Shown: positions 32,753 through 42,082 of the stretch, in pieces
Numbering within the stretch: the first letter of the stretch is position 1
Layout: each line of letters opens with the position of its first letter
Assembly (NCBI GenBank): GCA_018827205.1
Contig: JAHJXZ010000167.1
Location: 1 to 50,790 of the forward strand
DNA: 50,790 bases
Origin: Gammaproteobacteria bacterium
GTDB taxonomy: Bacteria > Pseudomonadota > Gammaproteobacteria > Pseudomonadales > Pseudomonadaceae
Reading direction: 5' to 3'
Position numbers and translations under genes: made by a program
The notes under the pieces: generated by a model
The model's database searches: none
The model's input: the letters and a program-made list of their open reading frames with translations, nothing else
What the model was told of the DNA's origin: nothing

Positions 32753-34186
32753 TCAGTGGTCATGGAACAGCGGCAGGACCAGCCGCGCCTCGACTCCGCC
32801 CTCGACATTGCCGATGTGCAGTTCGCCGTCGTGCAACTGCATCACTTCTTCAACAAAGTTCAGCCCCAAACCGGTGCTCTTGCGACCGTTTCCGGGGCGC
32901 GGCAGGGAGTAGAAACGTTCGCTCAGGCGCGCCAGGGCGTAGTCAGGAATCGCCTCGCCCTGGTTGAACAAGCGCAGCTCGACCTGCCCAGCACGCATCT
33001 CGGCGTCGAAGCGGATCAGCCCGCCTGGCGGGGTGAAGTCCAGGGCGTTGTCCAGCAGATTGGCCAGCGCCTGACGCAGCAGAAAAGCCTCCCCGCGCGC
33101 ACTTATTTCAGCGCCAATATGGTTTTCAATCTGTAGGCCTGCCGCTTCAATGCGCGCCATCTGCGCATGCAACAGAGAGTCGACCAACGCCTGCAGCGGC
33201 ACTGCTACTTGTTCTTCCAAACCTTGACGCTGTTCGACCTGAGCCAGGTGCAGCAGGCGCTCGATCAGTTGCTGCATACGCGCACTTTCCTGCTCGATAT
33301 TGGCCACGAAGCGCTGCCGTTGTGGCGCGGGCATTTCGCTATCGAGCAATTCCGCCGCGCCGCGAATTGCTGCCAGCGGGCTTTTCAGCTCGTGGGTCAG
33401 AGTGTGTACGTAGCGCTCGACATAGGCCTTGCCTTCCAGCTCGGTGCGCATGCGCTCGATGGCTTCAGCCAGTTGCGCCAGTTCGCCACCGCGCACGCTG
33501 GGTAGTTCGGCACGCTGCCCGGCGCTGACCGCCTGGGCGTAACGAGTCAGTTTGCGCAACGCGGCGCTGAGCCACCAGGACAGCAGCGCGCCGATCAACA
33601 AACCGAGCACGATCAGCCCACCGCCAAGCCAGGCCAGGCGCTGCTCGGAACGTTCGATATAGGGCTGCAGGGTGCGGTTGGGTTTGGCCACCGAGACCAC
33701 GCCGATAATCTGCGCGCCATCCATGATTGGCGCCGCCACGTACATCACCGATGAATCGGGATCGTTCGAATCTTCCTTGGTCGAGCGCGCACCATACTCA
33801 CCGCGCAGAGTGCGCAGCACATCGTTCCAGCGTGAGTAATCCTGGCCGACCGCCGCGCCGCTGGAGTCGAGCAACACAACGCCCTTGGCGTCGGTGACAT
33901 AGATGCGGTGATTGACCTGAGTTTTCTCCACGCCCCAAATCTGCGCCTGTGGTTTGCGCTGACCATAAGCCTGTAATACCTGCGGCAAGCGGCCTTGTTG
34001 CAACCGCCCGGCCTTGACCTCATCGCGCAAAATCTCTGCCAGCAGGTTGGCGGTATCGACCAGGGTTTCCTCAGTGCTCTGGCGCACGCCGGGGCGAATT
34101 TCGTCCATCACCGTGCTCAGCACGAACCAGCCGGCTAGCCCAACAAACAGGAAATACACCAGAAAGATGCGAATCCCCAAGGGCAT
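32753..34186 (-). CDS. creC: Sensor histidine kinase CreC
   Basis: Inner-membrane sensor kinase of the CreBC system, responding in pseudomonads to cell-wall stress (PBP4 inhibition) and growth conditions. 477 residues. Two membrane helices (about 6-28 and 186-208) flank a periplasmic sensor domain with IYVTDAKGVVLLDSSG. HAMP follows (about 205-255); the phosphoacceptor is His265 in THELKSPLAAIRGAAELL. The ATP-binding domain has N, G1 and G2 boxes (ANLLDNALDFTPPGG, RPGNGRKSTGLGLNFVEEVMQLH). The ATG overlaps the creB stop by one base (TGATG), so the two are translationally coupled. Confidence 0.95.
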   Translation of the reverse strand: MPLGIRIFLVYFLFVGLAGWFVLSTVMDEIRPGVRQSTEETLVDTANLLAEILRDEVKAGRLQQGRLPQVLQAYGQRKPQAQIWGVEKTQVNHRIYVTDAKGVVLLDSSGAAVGQDYSRWNDVLRTLRGEYGARSTKEDSNDPDSSVMYVAAPIMDGAQIIGVVSVAKPNRTLQPYIERSEQRLAWLGGGLIVLGLLIGALLSWWLSAALRKLTRYAQAVSAGQRAELPSVRGGELAQLAEAIERMRTELEGKAYVERYVHTLTHELKSPLAAIRGAAELLDSEMPAPQRQRFVANIEQESARMQQLIERLLHLAQVEQRQGLEEQVAVPLQALVDSLLHAQMARIEAAGLQIENHIGAEISARGEAFLLRQALANLLDNALDFTPPGGLIRFDAEMRAGQVELRLFNQGEAIPDYALARLSERFYSLPRPGNGRKSTGLGLNFVEEVMQLHDGELHIGNVEGGVEARLVLPLFHDH

Positions 34187-34872
34187 CAGGCGTGCCTCGG
34201 TGAGTAGCTGTAACCCAGGCCACGATGGGTTTGGATCGGCTCAGCATCAACGGCCACCTGACGCAGCTTGGCACGCAGGCTTTTGATATGGCTGTCGATG
34301 GTGCGCTCGTAGCCGACATCGGCGGCCACCCCCAGGCCGTCAAGCAATTGCTCGCGAGAAAACACCCGCTCGGGCTGTGCCAGCAGGCTCTGCAGCAGAC
34401 GGAATTCATGGCGGGTCAGACTCAGCAACTGACCGTGGTAGTGGATCTGCACCCGCTCGACATCCAGTTGGAAGGGGCCAGTTGCAGGGCTTACGACAGA
34501 TGCTTCACGCGGCGCCATACGCTTGAGGATGGCCTTGACCCGCGCCGCCACTTCACGCGGACTGAAAGGTTTGACTACGTAATCGTCGGCACCGATTTCC
34601 AGGCCGACCACGCGGTCGATCTCCTCGCTGCGTGCGGTGAGGAAGATCACCGGCACCTCGGAGAAGCGCCGCAAACGCTTGCAGGCCTCAAAGCCGCTGA
34701 TATCGGGCAGCCCCACATCGAGAATCAACAGATCCGCCGGATTGCGCTGCTGTTCGGCCAAGGCCTGCTCGGCCAGGCTTAGCCAGGTGGTGGTAAAGCC
34801 TTCGCTTTGCAGGGCGAAGATCAGGGTGTCGGCGATGGCGGCTTCGTCTTCGACAATCAGAATATGCGACAT
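34186..34872 (-). CDS. creB: Response regulator CreB
   Basis: OmpR/PhoB-type regulator, 228 residues from the ATG at 34872 (start chosen at the conserved MSHILIVEDEAAIADTLIFAL). The receiver domain has Asp52 in LLILDVGLPDISGFEAC and the Lys loop YVVKPFSPREVAARV. The C-terminal winged helix is about 130-225, with SLTRHEFRLLQSLL, EQLLDGLGVAADVGYERTIDSHIKSLRAKL and THRGLGYSYSP. Phosphorylated CreB activates creD and other genes. Probable target sites in this window are the three phased repeats before creD. It is the first gene of creB-creC. Confidence 0.95.
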   Translation of the reverse strand: MSHILIVEDEAAIADTLIFALQSEGFTTTWLSLAEQALAEQQRNPADLLILDVGLPDISGFEACKRLRRFSEVPVIFLTARSEEIDRVVGLEIGADDYVVKPFSPREVAARVKAILKRMAPREASVVSPATGPFQLDVERVQIHYHGQLLSLTRHEFRLLQSLLAQPERVFSREQLLDGLGVAADVGYERTIDSHIKSLRAKLRQVAVDAEPIQTHRGLGYSYSPRHA

Positions 34873-34955
34873 GGGCGTCCTGCTCGTGGCAACTCGGCGA
34901 GGAGCCTGCGGCAGGCCGCCCGCAGCGTCAAGGGTGAGCAGATAACGCCACCCTT

Positions 34956-35022
34956 TGTAGGAGCGGGCCATGCCCGCGAGCGACGCTTAGATGAACAAGC
35001 GCATCGCGGGCAAGCCCGCGCA
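34956..35022. repeat. REPIN-type pair of REP palindromes
   Basis: Two imperfect palindromes, TGTAGGAGCGGGCCATGCCC at 34956 and ATCGCGGGCAAGCCCGCG at 35003, are separated by about 22 bases. GTAGGAGCGGGC with inverted GCGGGCAAGCCCGC is the standard Pseudomonas REP doublet. It lies between creB and the chemoreceptor gene, about 10 bases before the chemoreceptor stop. Confidence 0.85.
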
Positions 35023-35030
35023 TGCGGACC

Positions 35031-37061
35031 TCAGTCGAGCTTGAAACGCGCCGTGTTCTGCGCCAGCACCTGACTACCTTGGCGCAGCTGTTCAGCAGCA
35101 TTGCTCACCGCCTGCGCACCCTCAAGCAAGGCACTGGCGGCCTGGTCGACCTGCTGGATATTGCCGCTGACTTCATCGGCAGTGGCAGCCTGTTGCTCGG
35201 CGGCGGTGGCGATCTGCGCCAGTCGATCAGTAACCAGTTGTACCGACTCGACGATGGCATTCAGGTCCTCGCCCATGGCCAACACGCTGCCGACATCACC
35301 TTCAGCCTGGCGCACGGCGTCTTCCATTTGGGTCACCGACTGGCCGACCACGCGGTGCAGGTTGGCCACGGTTTCGGCGATTTCCGCCGTGGAGTTCTGC
35401 GTTCGCTGCGAAAGGCTACGCACCTCGTCGGCGACCACGGCAAAACCGCGCCCCTGATCACCGGCACGCGCGGCTTCAATGGCGGCGTTGAGCGCCAACA
35501 AATTGGTCTGCTCGGCGATGCCCTTGATCACATCCACCACTCGGGTGATCTGCTCGGTCTGCGTGCGCAACTGCTGCAAGGTGGTGGCGCTGTCGCCGAG
35601 GCGACTGCTGAGCTGGCGCATGCTCTCGCTGGTGCGCGCGCTGCGCTGGTTGCTCTGATTGGCGATTTCGCGGGTCTGGCTGGCTTCCACCGCGGCTTGC
35701 TCGCAGCTTTGCGCCACGCTTTGCGCGGTGGCAGCCATTTCAGTGGCGGCAGCGGCAATCTGGCTCATCTGCGCTTGCTGCTGCTCCACCGACTCCAGGG
35801 CATTACGCGCCTCGCCGTTGAGCATCTGCACAGTGCCGCCCAGTTGCTGGCTCTGCTGATTAACGCCCTGCATGGAGTCGCGCAACTGGCCAACTGCGGT
35901 ATTCAGGGCCATGGCGATGCTGGCCAGATCATCCTCGCCGTGCACCTGCATGCGCACACGCAGGTCACCATCACGCAGGCCTTCGGCGGCCTGGATAATT
36001 CCGGCAGTACTGCGACGGATCGAGGCATTCAGGCAAAACAGCACATACAGCGCCAGCAGGGTGAGCAGGCTGAACACCCCAATCGCTTCGATCATCGCGG
36101 TCAGAGCCTTCTGCCGGTAATAGCCGAGGCTAGCGGCAAACTGTTGGTATAACGCCGCCTGTAGGCCAAGCAACTGCCCCTGAAGGACATCGGTACGCTG
36201 CACGAACTGCTCCGGAGTCAGAGCCATCGGGCTGGCCTCGAACATGTCGCGATCGATGCCCGCAAGGAAGGCCTCATAGCCCTGCAGCGCCTCATCATAG
36301 GGCCCTTGCAGCTGGCGCATGGCGCGCGGAGCTTCGATACCGAGGGTCGATTGCGCCTTGAGCAGCTGGCTGCGCGACTCATCCAGGCTGCGCCGCAGGT
36401 CACGAATCAATACCCGACTCTGCAAGGTGAAATGTTGCGACACCACCGCGCCATGACCCTGGCTGACAAAGCTGCCCAATTGTTCAAGCAACCGCGGCAA
36501 GGTGTAGGTCAGCTGCTCCATCATCAGGTAGGTGTCGAGCTGCGGGTCGAGGATCAGACCACTGTCGGTGGCCACCTGCTCACGTAGGGCAAGCAAGCCC
36601 AGAAGGTTCTTTTGGTAACGTTCAAGGGCGTCGGGCAGTGCCAGCTTACCCAGCACGTCGATACTCAGCTCTGCCTGCCCGGCGCTGAGATTCTGTAAAT
36701 GCTGGCGGGCCTGGTCGCTGAACAAATCAGATTGGAGAGGCTGCTGCAACGCCTGCAAGGCCGGTTCTAGGTCAGCTGCACGTGCACGCAATAATGCTTC
36801 GGCAGCTTTCTCCGTGCCTTTCCAGCGCGATAGCAATGTGCGCTGCTCAATCAACGTTTGCTGCACGCCGGCCATGCCCTGCAGGGCACTGATGCCTTCC
36901 AGTTCATGGTCGATGGAGTTGAGTCGTTCCAGGTAATTGCTGCTGATTACCCACAATGAAAACCCCAACGGCAAGGCAAACAGAACAAACACCAACTGAA
37001 ACTTGCGCGCGAAGCTGAAACGTTCCAGCAGCCGCACACCCGGCTTGAGTACTCCAGTCAT
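35031..37061 (-). CDS. Methyl-accepting chemotaxis protein
   Basis: 676 residues from the ATG at 37061 (GAGG 5 bases upstream; a GTG two codons earlier lacks spacing). Membrane helix 1 is about 23-44 and helix 2 about 330-352 ([19 protein letters not shown]). Between them is a large periplasmic domain of about 290 residues, with a NIT/Tar-like helical look ([28 protein letters not shown]). A HAMP region follows (about 353-405). The cytoplasmic signalling tip is [20 protein letters not shown], the highly conserved MCP hairpin. The ligand cannot be told. The neighbour HD-GYP gene is 173 bases upstream on the same strand. Confidence 0.93.
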   Translation of the reverse strand: MTGVLKPGVRLLERFSFARKFQLVFVLFALPLGFSLWVISSNYLERLNSIDHELEGISALQGMAGVQQTLIEQRTLLSRWKGTEKAAEALLRARAADLEPALQALQQPLQSDLFSDQARQHLQNLSAGQAELSIDVLGKLALPDALERYQKNLLGLLALREQVATDSGLILDPQLDTYLMMEQLTYTLPRLLEQLGSFVSQGHGAVVSQHFTLQSRVLIRDLRRSLDESRSQLLKAQSTLGIEAPRAMRQLQGPYDEALQGYEAFLAGIDRDMFEASPMALTPEQFVQRTDVLQGQLLGLQAALYQQFAASLGYYRQKALTAMIEAIGVFSLLTLLALYVLFCLNASIRRSTAGIIQAAEGLRDGDLRVRMQVHGEDDLASIAMALNTAVGQLRDSMQGVNQQSQQLGGTVQMLNGEARNALESVEQQQAQMSQIAAAATEMAATAQSVAQSCEQAAVEASQTREIANQSNQRSARTSESMRQLSSRLGDSATTLQQLRTQTEQITRVVDVIKGIAEQTNLLALNAAIEAARAGDQGRGFAVVADEVRSLSQRTQNSTAEIAETVANLHRVVGQSVTQMEDAVRQAEGDVGSVLAMGEDLNAIVESVQLVTDRLAQIATAAEQQAATADEVSGNIQQVDQAASALLEGAQAVSNAAEQLRQGSQVLAQNTARFKLD

Positions 37062-37234
37062 ACACACCTCAACCTGTTGAGCGCGCCAACTTCAGGGGCG
37101 CGCCAAAGCAAAACTTCAAGCAAGAAGCACGCCCAAGCAGCGCGCCTGCGGGCAGTCATGGGTCATAAGCATAGTTGAGTGACCGGGCCACGACCCGTTA
37201 CCCGCTCGACAAGTGAGCCATGGCGTCAGAAGAG

Positions 37235-38461
37235 CTACCTGGAAATGCCGCTCCAGAGCTCGTCGACATTGCGAAAACCCCACTCCTCAGCGGACTCACG
37301 GCCGACAATCTTGTCGCGACCGACCAGCTTGCTGAGGTCGAGGGTTTCCTGTGGGATTGGGGTTTTCGACCGGGCCGAAAAGAACACCTTGACCCTCGGC
37401 GCGAGCAGGGATTTGGCCTGCTGCTCCATCACCACGCCGATGCGCCCACTCTCCAAGCGCACCAGTGAACCCACCGGATAAATGCCCACCGTTTTGACAA
37501 AGGCCTGGAACACCACAGGGTCGAAATGGCCCTTCCACTCGGCCATCTTGCGGATCGACTCAGCCGGATCCCAACCCTCTTTGTAAGGCCGATTGGAGGT
37601 AATGGCGTCATACACATCGCACACCGCGCCCATGCGCGCGTAAAGACTGATCTGCTCACCAGCCAGGCGATGCGGGTAGCCGCTGCCATCAACCTTTTCA
37701 TGGTGGTGCAGGCAGACGTCCAGCACCAAAGCACTGACCTGCTTGCTTTCGATCAGCATGCGCGAACCGGCTTCGGGATGGTCACGGACGGTGGCGAATT
37801 CGCTATCAGTGAGCTTGCCCGGCTTGTTGAGCACCTCATTGGGAATCGCCATCTTGCCGATATCGTGCAGCAATCCAGCCAGCCCTGCCTCGCGCACTTG
37901 ACCCTCGTTCAGGCCCAGATTGCGCGCAAGAGCAATCATCAGCGCGCAAACCGCAACCGAATGCATGTAGGTGTATTCATCGGCATTCTTCAGCCGCGCC
38001 AGGCTGATTAGCGCATTCGGATGGCGCATGATCGAATCGGAAATTTCCTCAACCAACTCGCCAGCCTGCTCGAACTGCAACGCCTGGCCCATGCGCGCAT
38101 CACCAAACATGCTGACCACTGCAGCCTTGGAGCGCTCGCAGAGTTTGACCGCACGCTGCATCTCATCTTCCATCGACACCGCAAGGCTGACCGGCGGGCT
38201 CTGCACCGCAGCCAACAGCGCGGCCTCGGCTTCGGCGGCGACTTCCTCAGGGCTGACACTGACAGTGCCAACCTCGACATCCAGCCCCTTGCTGACATCA
38301 ATCCACAGTTCGCCGATGCTACTGGCCTTGATTCGCTGCAAGTCTTTTTCGGACTTGAGCAAAAACTTGGACTTCCAGAACGGGTGGTCCATCCATGCGC
38401 CACAGAACTCGTGAACATACATACCGACGCGTACGTCAGTCACAGCAATACACTTCAACAT
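37235..38461 (-). CDS. DUF3391-HD-GYP cyclic-di-GMP phosphodiesterase
   Basis: 408 residues from the ATG at 38461. The N-terminal DUF3391 domain (about 1-130) begins MLKCIAVTDVRVGMYVHEF. The HD-GYP domain (about 140-340) has HSVAVCALM, GLLHDIGKMAIPNEVL (HDIGK 199-203) and HHHEKVDGSGYPHRL (about 252-266), so the metal-binding HD and the GYP motif are intact. It should hydrolyse cyclic di-GMP, linking it to motility or biofilm. It has no receiver or membrane domain. It shares a divergent promoter region with the acyltransferase gene, in which GGCTATTG is repeated three times. Confidence 0.92.
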   Translation of the reverse strand: MLKCIAVTDVRVGMYVHEFCGAWMDHPFWKSKFLLKSEKDLQRIKASSIGELWIDVSKGLDVEVGTVSVSPEEVAAEAEAALLAAVQSPPVSLAVSMEDEMQRAVKLCERSKAAVVSMFGDARMGQALQFEQAGELVEEISDSIMRHPNALISLARLKNADEYTYMHSVAVCALMIALARNLGLNEGQVREAGLAGLLHDIGKMAIPNEVLNKPGKLTDSEFATVRDHPEAGSRMLIESKQVSALVLDVCLHHHEKVDGSGYPHRLAGEQISLYARMGAVCDVYDAITSNRPYKEGWDPAESIRKMAEWKGHFDPVVFQAFVKTVGIYPVGSLVRLESGRIGVVMEQQAKSLLAPRVKVFFSARSKTPIPQETLDLSKLVGRDKIVGRESAEEWGFRNVDELWSGISR

Positions 38462-38489
38462 GGATTGCACTCAGACGAGAAAGTAACCC

Positions 38490-38560
38490 GGCTATTGTCG
38501 GACAAGCATAGATGAACAATAGCCAGCATTAGGCTGACTTGAAACAGCTAATGGCTATTG
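38490..38560. promoter_or_regulatory. Divergent promoter with three GGCTATTG boxes
   Basis: GGCTATTG is present at 38490-38497, inverted (CAATAGCC) at 38517-38524, and again at 38553-38560. The second and third extend into a long imperfect inverted repeat: CAATAGCC-AGC-ATTAG (38517-38532) against CTAATGGCTATTG (38548-38560). It lies between the HD-GYP gene (start 38461, minus) and the acyltransferase gene (start 38643, plus). This looks like the site of a dimeric repressor or activator; the protein is unknown. Confidence 0.55.
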
Positions 38561-38642
38561 GACATCAATTGCAACTCAGCGGCTTGGAAGCCTTGGCACG
38601 ACTGCTTATCATTGCCGCTAAAGCGCGCCATCAGGAGTTGCC

Positions 38643-39536
38643 ATGCGCCGTCTGTTGACCGGTCTTAGCGTCATTATTCTGTTGTTACTCAATACGCTGA
38701 TACTGATCGGCCCCTTGCTGCTGATCGCTCTAGGCAAATTCGTACTGCCCGGAAAAGCACTGAAAACGGCCAGTTCACGCGGGGTGATGTGGGTCGCGGA
38801 AACCTGGGCGGAGATAAACAAACTGATCTTCGCCAGCCTGCTCCCGGTGCAATGGGACATTCGCGGCAGCGCCGACCTGCGCCAGAGCACCTCCTACCTG
38901 GTGATCAGCAATCACCAGTCATGGGTCGATATCCCTGCCCTGGTGCAGGCGTTCAATCGCAAGACGCCCTATTTCAAGTTCTTCCTCAAGCAGGAATTGA
39001 TCTGGGTGCCCTTCCTCGGCGTGGCCTTCTGGGCGCTGGATTACCCCTTTATGAAGCGCTATTCCAAGGCGTTTCTGGCCAAGCATCCAGCACTAAAGGG
39101 CCAGGATCTGGAAATAACCAAGCGCGCCTGCGAGAAGTTCAAAGACCTACCGGTAACGGTGGTCAACTACCTCGAAGGCACCCGCTGCACCCCGGCCAAA
39201 CAGGTGCAGCAAGGCTCGCCCTATCAGTATCTGCTCAAGCCGAAAGCCGGCGGCGTGGCCTTTGTGCTGGCGGCGCTGGGCGAACAGCTGGACACCGTGC
39301 TGGATGTGACGGTGGTCTATCCGGGCACGCGCATTCCCGGTTTCTGGGATTTGATCAGTGGTCAGGTGGACAAGGTGATTGTCGATATCCAGACCCGCGA
39401 CCTCGACCCAGCGCTGTGGCAGGGCGATTACGAGAACGACCCGGTATTCCGCCAGTTTGTGCAGGACTGGGTGACGAAACTGTGGGAAGACAAGGATGCG
39501 CGGATTGCCGCCATTCGCGCCGAACAGAGCGCCTGA
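38643..39536 (+). CDS. Membrane-bound PlsC-like acyltransferase (YihG family)
   Basis: 297 residues. Two N-terminal hydrophobic segments (about 5-32) anchor it in the inner membrane. The acyltransferase motif I is NHQSWVD (90-96) and motif III is YLEGTRCTP (about 177-185), with VTVVYPG in the C-terminal half, all consistent with the 1-acyl-glycerophosphate acyltransferase fold of YihG and related proteins. It should transfer acyl chains to lysophospholipids, affecting membrane composition. It is divergent from the HD-GYP gene and convergent with the torT-like gene, whose stop lies 21 bases after its own. Confidence 0.9.
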   Translation: MRRLLTGLSVIILLLLNTLILIGPLLLIALGKFVLPGKALKTASSRGVMWVAETWAEINKLIFASLLPVQWDIRGSADLRQSTSYLVISNHQSWVDIPALVQAFNRKTPYFKFFLKQELIWVPFLGVAFWALDYPFMKRYSKAFLAKHPALKGQDLEITKRACEKFKDLPVTVVNYLEGTRCTPAKQVQQGSPYQYLLKPKAGGVAFVLAALGEQLDTVLDVTVVYPGTRIPGFWDLISGQVDKVIVDIQTRDLDPALWQGDYENDPVFRQFVQDWVTKLWEDKDARIAAIRAEQSA

Positions 39537-39556
39537 CCCAATAACGCAGCAGGCCG

Positions 39557-40588
39557 CTATTGCGGCAGCTCGCGGCGAATCATCCAGTGCTCCGGCGGCG
39601 GCATCAGGCGACTGATATCGAATTGCGTCAGGCTGCCCTGGTCGAGCATCTCGATCAGCGGGCTTACCCGCTGCGCATGCGAGCGGCCCTCCAGCGCGCG
39701 CACCGCCAGGTCTACCGCGATACGCGCCTGCAACACCGGGGAGTCGGTGGGCGCAGCGACAATAAAGCCATCACGAATCTGCTCGACAATCCGCTCGGTG
39801 GTGTAGGTAGCCAGCACCTGCGCCCGGTAGTTCTGCCCCGATGTCTGCACCAATTGCGCAGCAAAACCGGCGGCTTCAGCGTTGCCCAGCAGGAAGTCGA
39901 GATGCGGATACTGCCTGAGCAGTTCGCGCACCAGTTGCGCCTGGCTGGCGCGATCCACCGGGGCATAGCCGCCGTGTTGCACGGTCAGCGGCTTGACCTG
40001 TTCGGCTTGGCGCAGCGCCCTTTCCGAATCCAGCACCCACCCTGCACCCTGTGGCCCAGGCAGCCACCCCAGACTGAAAGGCCCCGAGGGCCGATGATTA
40101 TCGATATACGCCAGGGCGGCGCCGGTCATATCAGCAAAGTCCACGCTGGAGCTGGCACTCAACCCCGGACAGTCAATACCGTTGACCAGATCGATAACCG
40201 GTTTGCCCTGTTCGACCAGTTGGGCAATTGCCGTACAGAGACCTTGAACATCGATCGCTGCAATCACATAGGCATCGGCATTGCGTTGCTGACAGTTTTG
40301 CAACTGCTGCGCTTGCACCTGCGGGTTTTCATAGCCGCGAGCCTCATAGATGCCCAGTCGCACGCCTTGACGCGTCGCCTCTTCATCCAGCCCCCAGGCT
40401 ACGCCCCACCAATAGCGATCTTTGCCGTGCGGCAACAAGGCGCATATACGCCAGGGTTTGGCTGCATTCGGTAAGGGTTGGTACTGCTGCGACACGCCAT
40501 CAGCCAGGACGTCCACGGGGTACCAGTCAGTGGCCAACGCCTGGCCACTCATGCAAATCCAGCACAAGGTGAGATAGATCGCCCGCAT
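39557..40588 (-). CDS. torT: Periplasmic binding protein TorT-like
   Basis: 343 residues with a signal peptide (about 1-19, MRAIYLTLCWICMSGQALA). The mature part is a type I periplasmic binding fold: WRICALLPHGKDRYWWGVAWGLDEEATRQG (about 47-76), VIDLVNGIDCPGLSASSSVDF, GPFSLGWLPGP and QVLATYTTERIVEQIRDGFIVAAPTDSPV. These match the TorT family, which in E. coli binds trimethylamine N-oxide and signals through the TorS sensor kinase. No torS, torR, torC, torA or torD gene is in the window, so the partner must lie elsewhere or the protein has another role. An AAAGTAAG inverted repeat precedes the start. Confidence 0.8.
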   Translation of the reverse strand: MRAIYLTLCWICMSGQALATDWYPVDVLADGVSQQYQPLPNAAKPWRICALLPHGKDRYWWGVAWGLDEEATRQGVRLGIYEARGYENPQVQAQQLQNCQQRNADAYVIAAIDVQGLCTAIAQLVEQGKPVIDLVNGIDCPGLSASSSVDFADMTGAALAYIDNHRPSGPFSLGWLPGPQGAGWVLDSERALRQAEQVKPLTVQHGGYAPVDRASQAQLVRELLRQYPHLDFLLGNAEAAGFAAQLVQTSGQNYRAQVLATYTTERIVEQIRDGFIVAAPTDSPVLQARIAVDLAVRALEGRSHAQRVSPLIEMLDQGSLTQFDISRLMPPPEHWMIRRELPQ

Positions 40589-40603
40589 AAATTCCTGCCA
40601 TGG

Positions 40604-40641
40604 AAAGTAAGCACTGAACAGCCGCGCTGTGTACTTACTTT
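40604..40641. promoter_or_regulatory. AAAGTAAG inverted repeat before torT-like gene
   Basis: AAAGTAAG (40604-40611) and CTTACTTT (40634-40641) are exact inverted copies 22 bases apart, 16-53 bases before the torT-like start. Operator or leader hairpin; the regulator is unknown. Confidence 0.45.
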
Positions 40642-40714
40642 AGCCACTTTTCAGGTTCTATCGACGGAGCGAACAGAAGCCGGATACGCCTCGGCCTGAT
40701 ACCCATGCGTGCCA

Positions 40715-40747
40715 ATACGGGCGGGCAGATTACCCCCCCGCCCGTAT
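40715..40747 (-). terminator. Hairpin after fdhA
   Basis: ATACGGGCGGG (40715-40725) and CCCGCCCGTAT (40737-40747) form a perfect 11-bp stem with an 11-base loop, 13 bases after the fdhA stop on the minus strand. No T tract follows, so it may act with Rho or protect the 3' end. Confidence 0.6.
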
Positions 40748-40759
40748 ACCTGAGGCAGG

Positions 40760-41959
40760 TCAGCCAGCGCTGAACATTTTGTGCGGGTCGATGACGAATT
40801 TCTTCGGCACGCCGGCATCGAACTCACCGTAACCACGCGGGGCATCGTCCAGGCTGATGACCTGCACGCCAACCACTTCGGCGATATTGATGCGGTCCCA
40901 CATGATGGCCTGCATCAGCTGGCGGTTGTACTTCATCACCGGTGTCTGACCGGTATGGAAGCTGTGCGACTTGGCCCAGCCGAGGCCAAAGCGAATGCTT
41001 AGTGCGCCCTTCTTCGCCGCGGCATCCACCGCGCCCGGGTCTTCGGTGACGTAAAGGCCTGGAATACCGATCTTGCCGGCAACCCGCACCACCCCCATCA
41101 GCGAATTGAGCACGGTAGCCGGCGCTTCATGCTGCACCCCTTCGTGACCATGACCACGCGCCTCGAACCCTACTGCGTCGATTGCGCAATCCACTTCCGG
41201 CTCACCCAGTAGCGCGGCAATCTGCTCGTGCAGCGGGGTGTCCAGCGACAGGTCGGCGATCTCGAAGCCCTGGGACTTGGCATGCACCAGACGCACCGGA
41301 TTGACGTCACCGACAATTACCACCGCCGCACCCAGCAAGCGCGCAGAGGCCGCAGCGGCCAAGCCAACTGGGCCTGCACCGGCGATATAAACAGTGCTAC
41401 CCGGACCTACGCCAGCCGTTACAGCACCGTGGTAACCAGTGGGCAGAATGTCGGACAGGCAAGTCAGGTCGAGGATTTTCTCCATGGCCCGATCGCGATT
41501 CGGCAGCTTCAGCAGGTTGAAGTCAGCGTAAGGCACCATGGCGTATTCGGCCTGGCCTCCGGTCCAGTCACCCATGTCGACGTAACCGTAGGCACCGCCA
41601 GGACGTGCGGGGTTGACCGACAGGCAGACGCCGGTATGTTGTTCTTTGCAGCTGCGGCAACGGCCACACGCCACGTTGAACGGCACCGAGACCAAATCGC
41701 CGATTTTCAGGTTCTCGACGTCGCTGCCCTTCTCGATCACCTCGCCGGTGATTTCATGGCCCAGCACCAAGCCGGTTTGCGCCGTGGTGCGACCGCGCAC
41801 CATGTGCTGATCAGAGCCACAGATATTGGTGGACACCACTTTTAGGATGACCCCGTGCTCGATCTTCTTGCCGCGCGGATCCTGCATTTTCGGATAGTCG
41901 ATTTTCTGCACTTCGACCTTGCCAGCGCCGAGGTAGACGACGCCACGATTACCAGACAT
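40760..41959 (-). CDS. fdhA: Glutathione-independent formaldehyde dehydrogenase FdhA
   Basis: Zinc-dependent medium-chain dehydrogenase that oxidises formaldehyde to formate with NAD+, without glutathione. 399 residues from the ATG at 41959 (GGAG 7 bases upstream). The catalytic-zinc region is NICGSDQHM (Cys47) with GHEITGEV (His68). The structural-zinc cysteines are 98, 101, 104 and 112 in ACGRCRSCKEQHTGVC. The NAD fold has YIAGAGPVGLAAA and GDVNP. The sequence GFEARGHGHEGVQHEAPATV is typical of the P. putida-type enzyme with tightly bound NAD. It removes formaldehyde made by sarcosine oxidation and heads the distal part of the sox-linked block. Confidence 0.97.
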   Translation of the reverse strand: MSGNRGVVYLGAGKVEVQKIDYPKMQDPRGKKIEHGVILKVVSTNICGSDQHMVRGRTTAQTGLVLGHEITGEVIEKGSDVENLKIGDLVSVPFNVACGRCRSCKEQHTGVCLSVNPARPGGAYGYVDMGDWTGGQAEYAMVPYADFNLLKLPNRDRAMEKILDLTCLSDILPTGYHGAVTAGVGPGSTVYIAGAGPVGLAAAASARLLGAAVVIVGDVNPVRLVHAKSQGFEIADLSLDTPLHEQIAALLGEPEVDCAIDAVGFEARGHGHEGVQHEAPATVLNSLMGVVRVAGKIGIPGLYVTEDPGAVDAAAKKGALSIRFGLGWAKSHSFHTGQTPVMKYNRQLMQAIMWDRINIAEVVGVQVISLDDAPRGYGEFDAGVPKKFVIDPHKMFSAG

Positions 41960-42082
41960 AGGTGTTCTCCTTTGTTGTTGTGAGTACAAAGGCGCAGCCA
42001 GCGGCCACGCGGCCTTGCACGGGAGCGTTTAAGTCTGTTGCGAGGGAGAGACCGCTAAGGGCAGTGCGGTACTGCCTCTCCG

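Noticed and set aside
35022-36152. 376-codon plus-strand frame opposite the chemoreceptor
   Set aside because: Ala/Leu/His-rich shadow of the MCP signalling domain; no independent signal.
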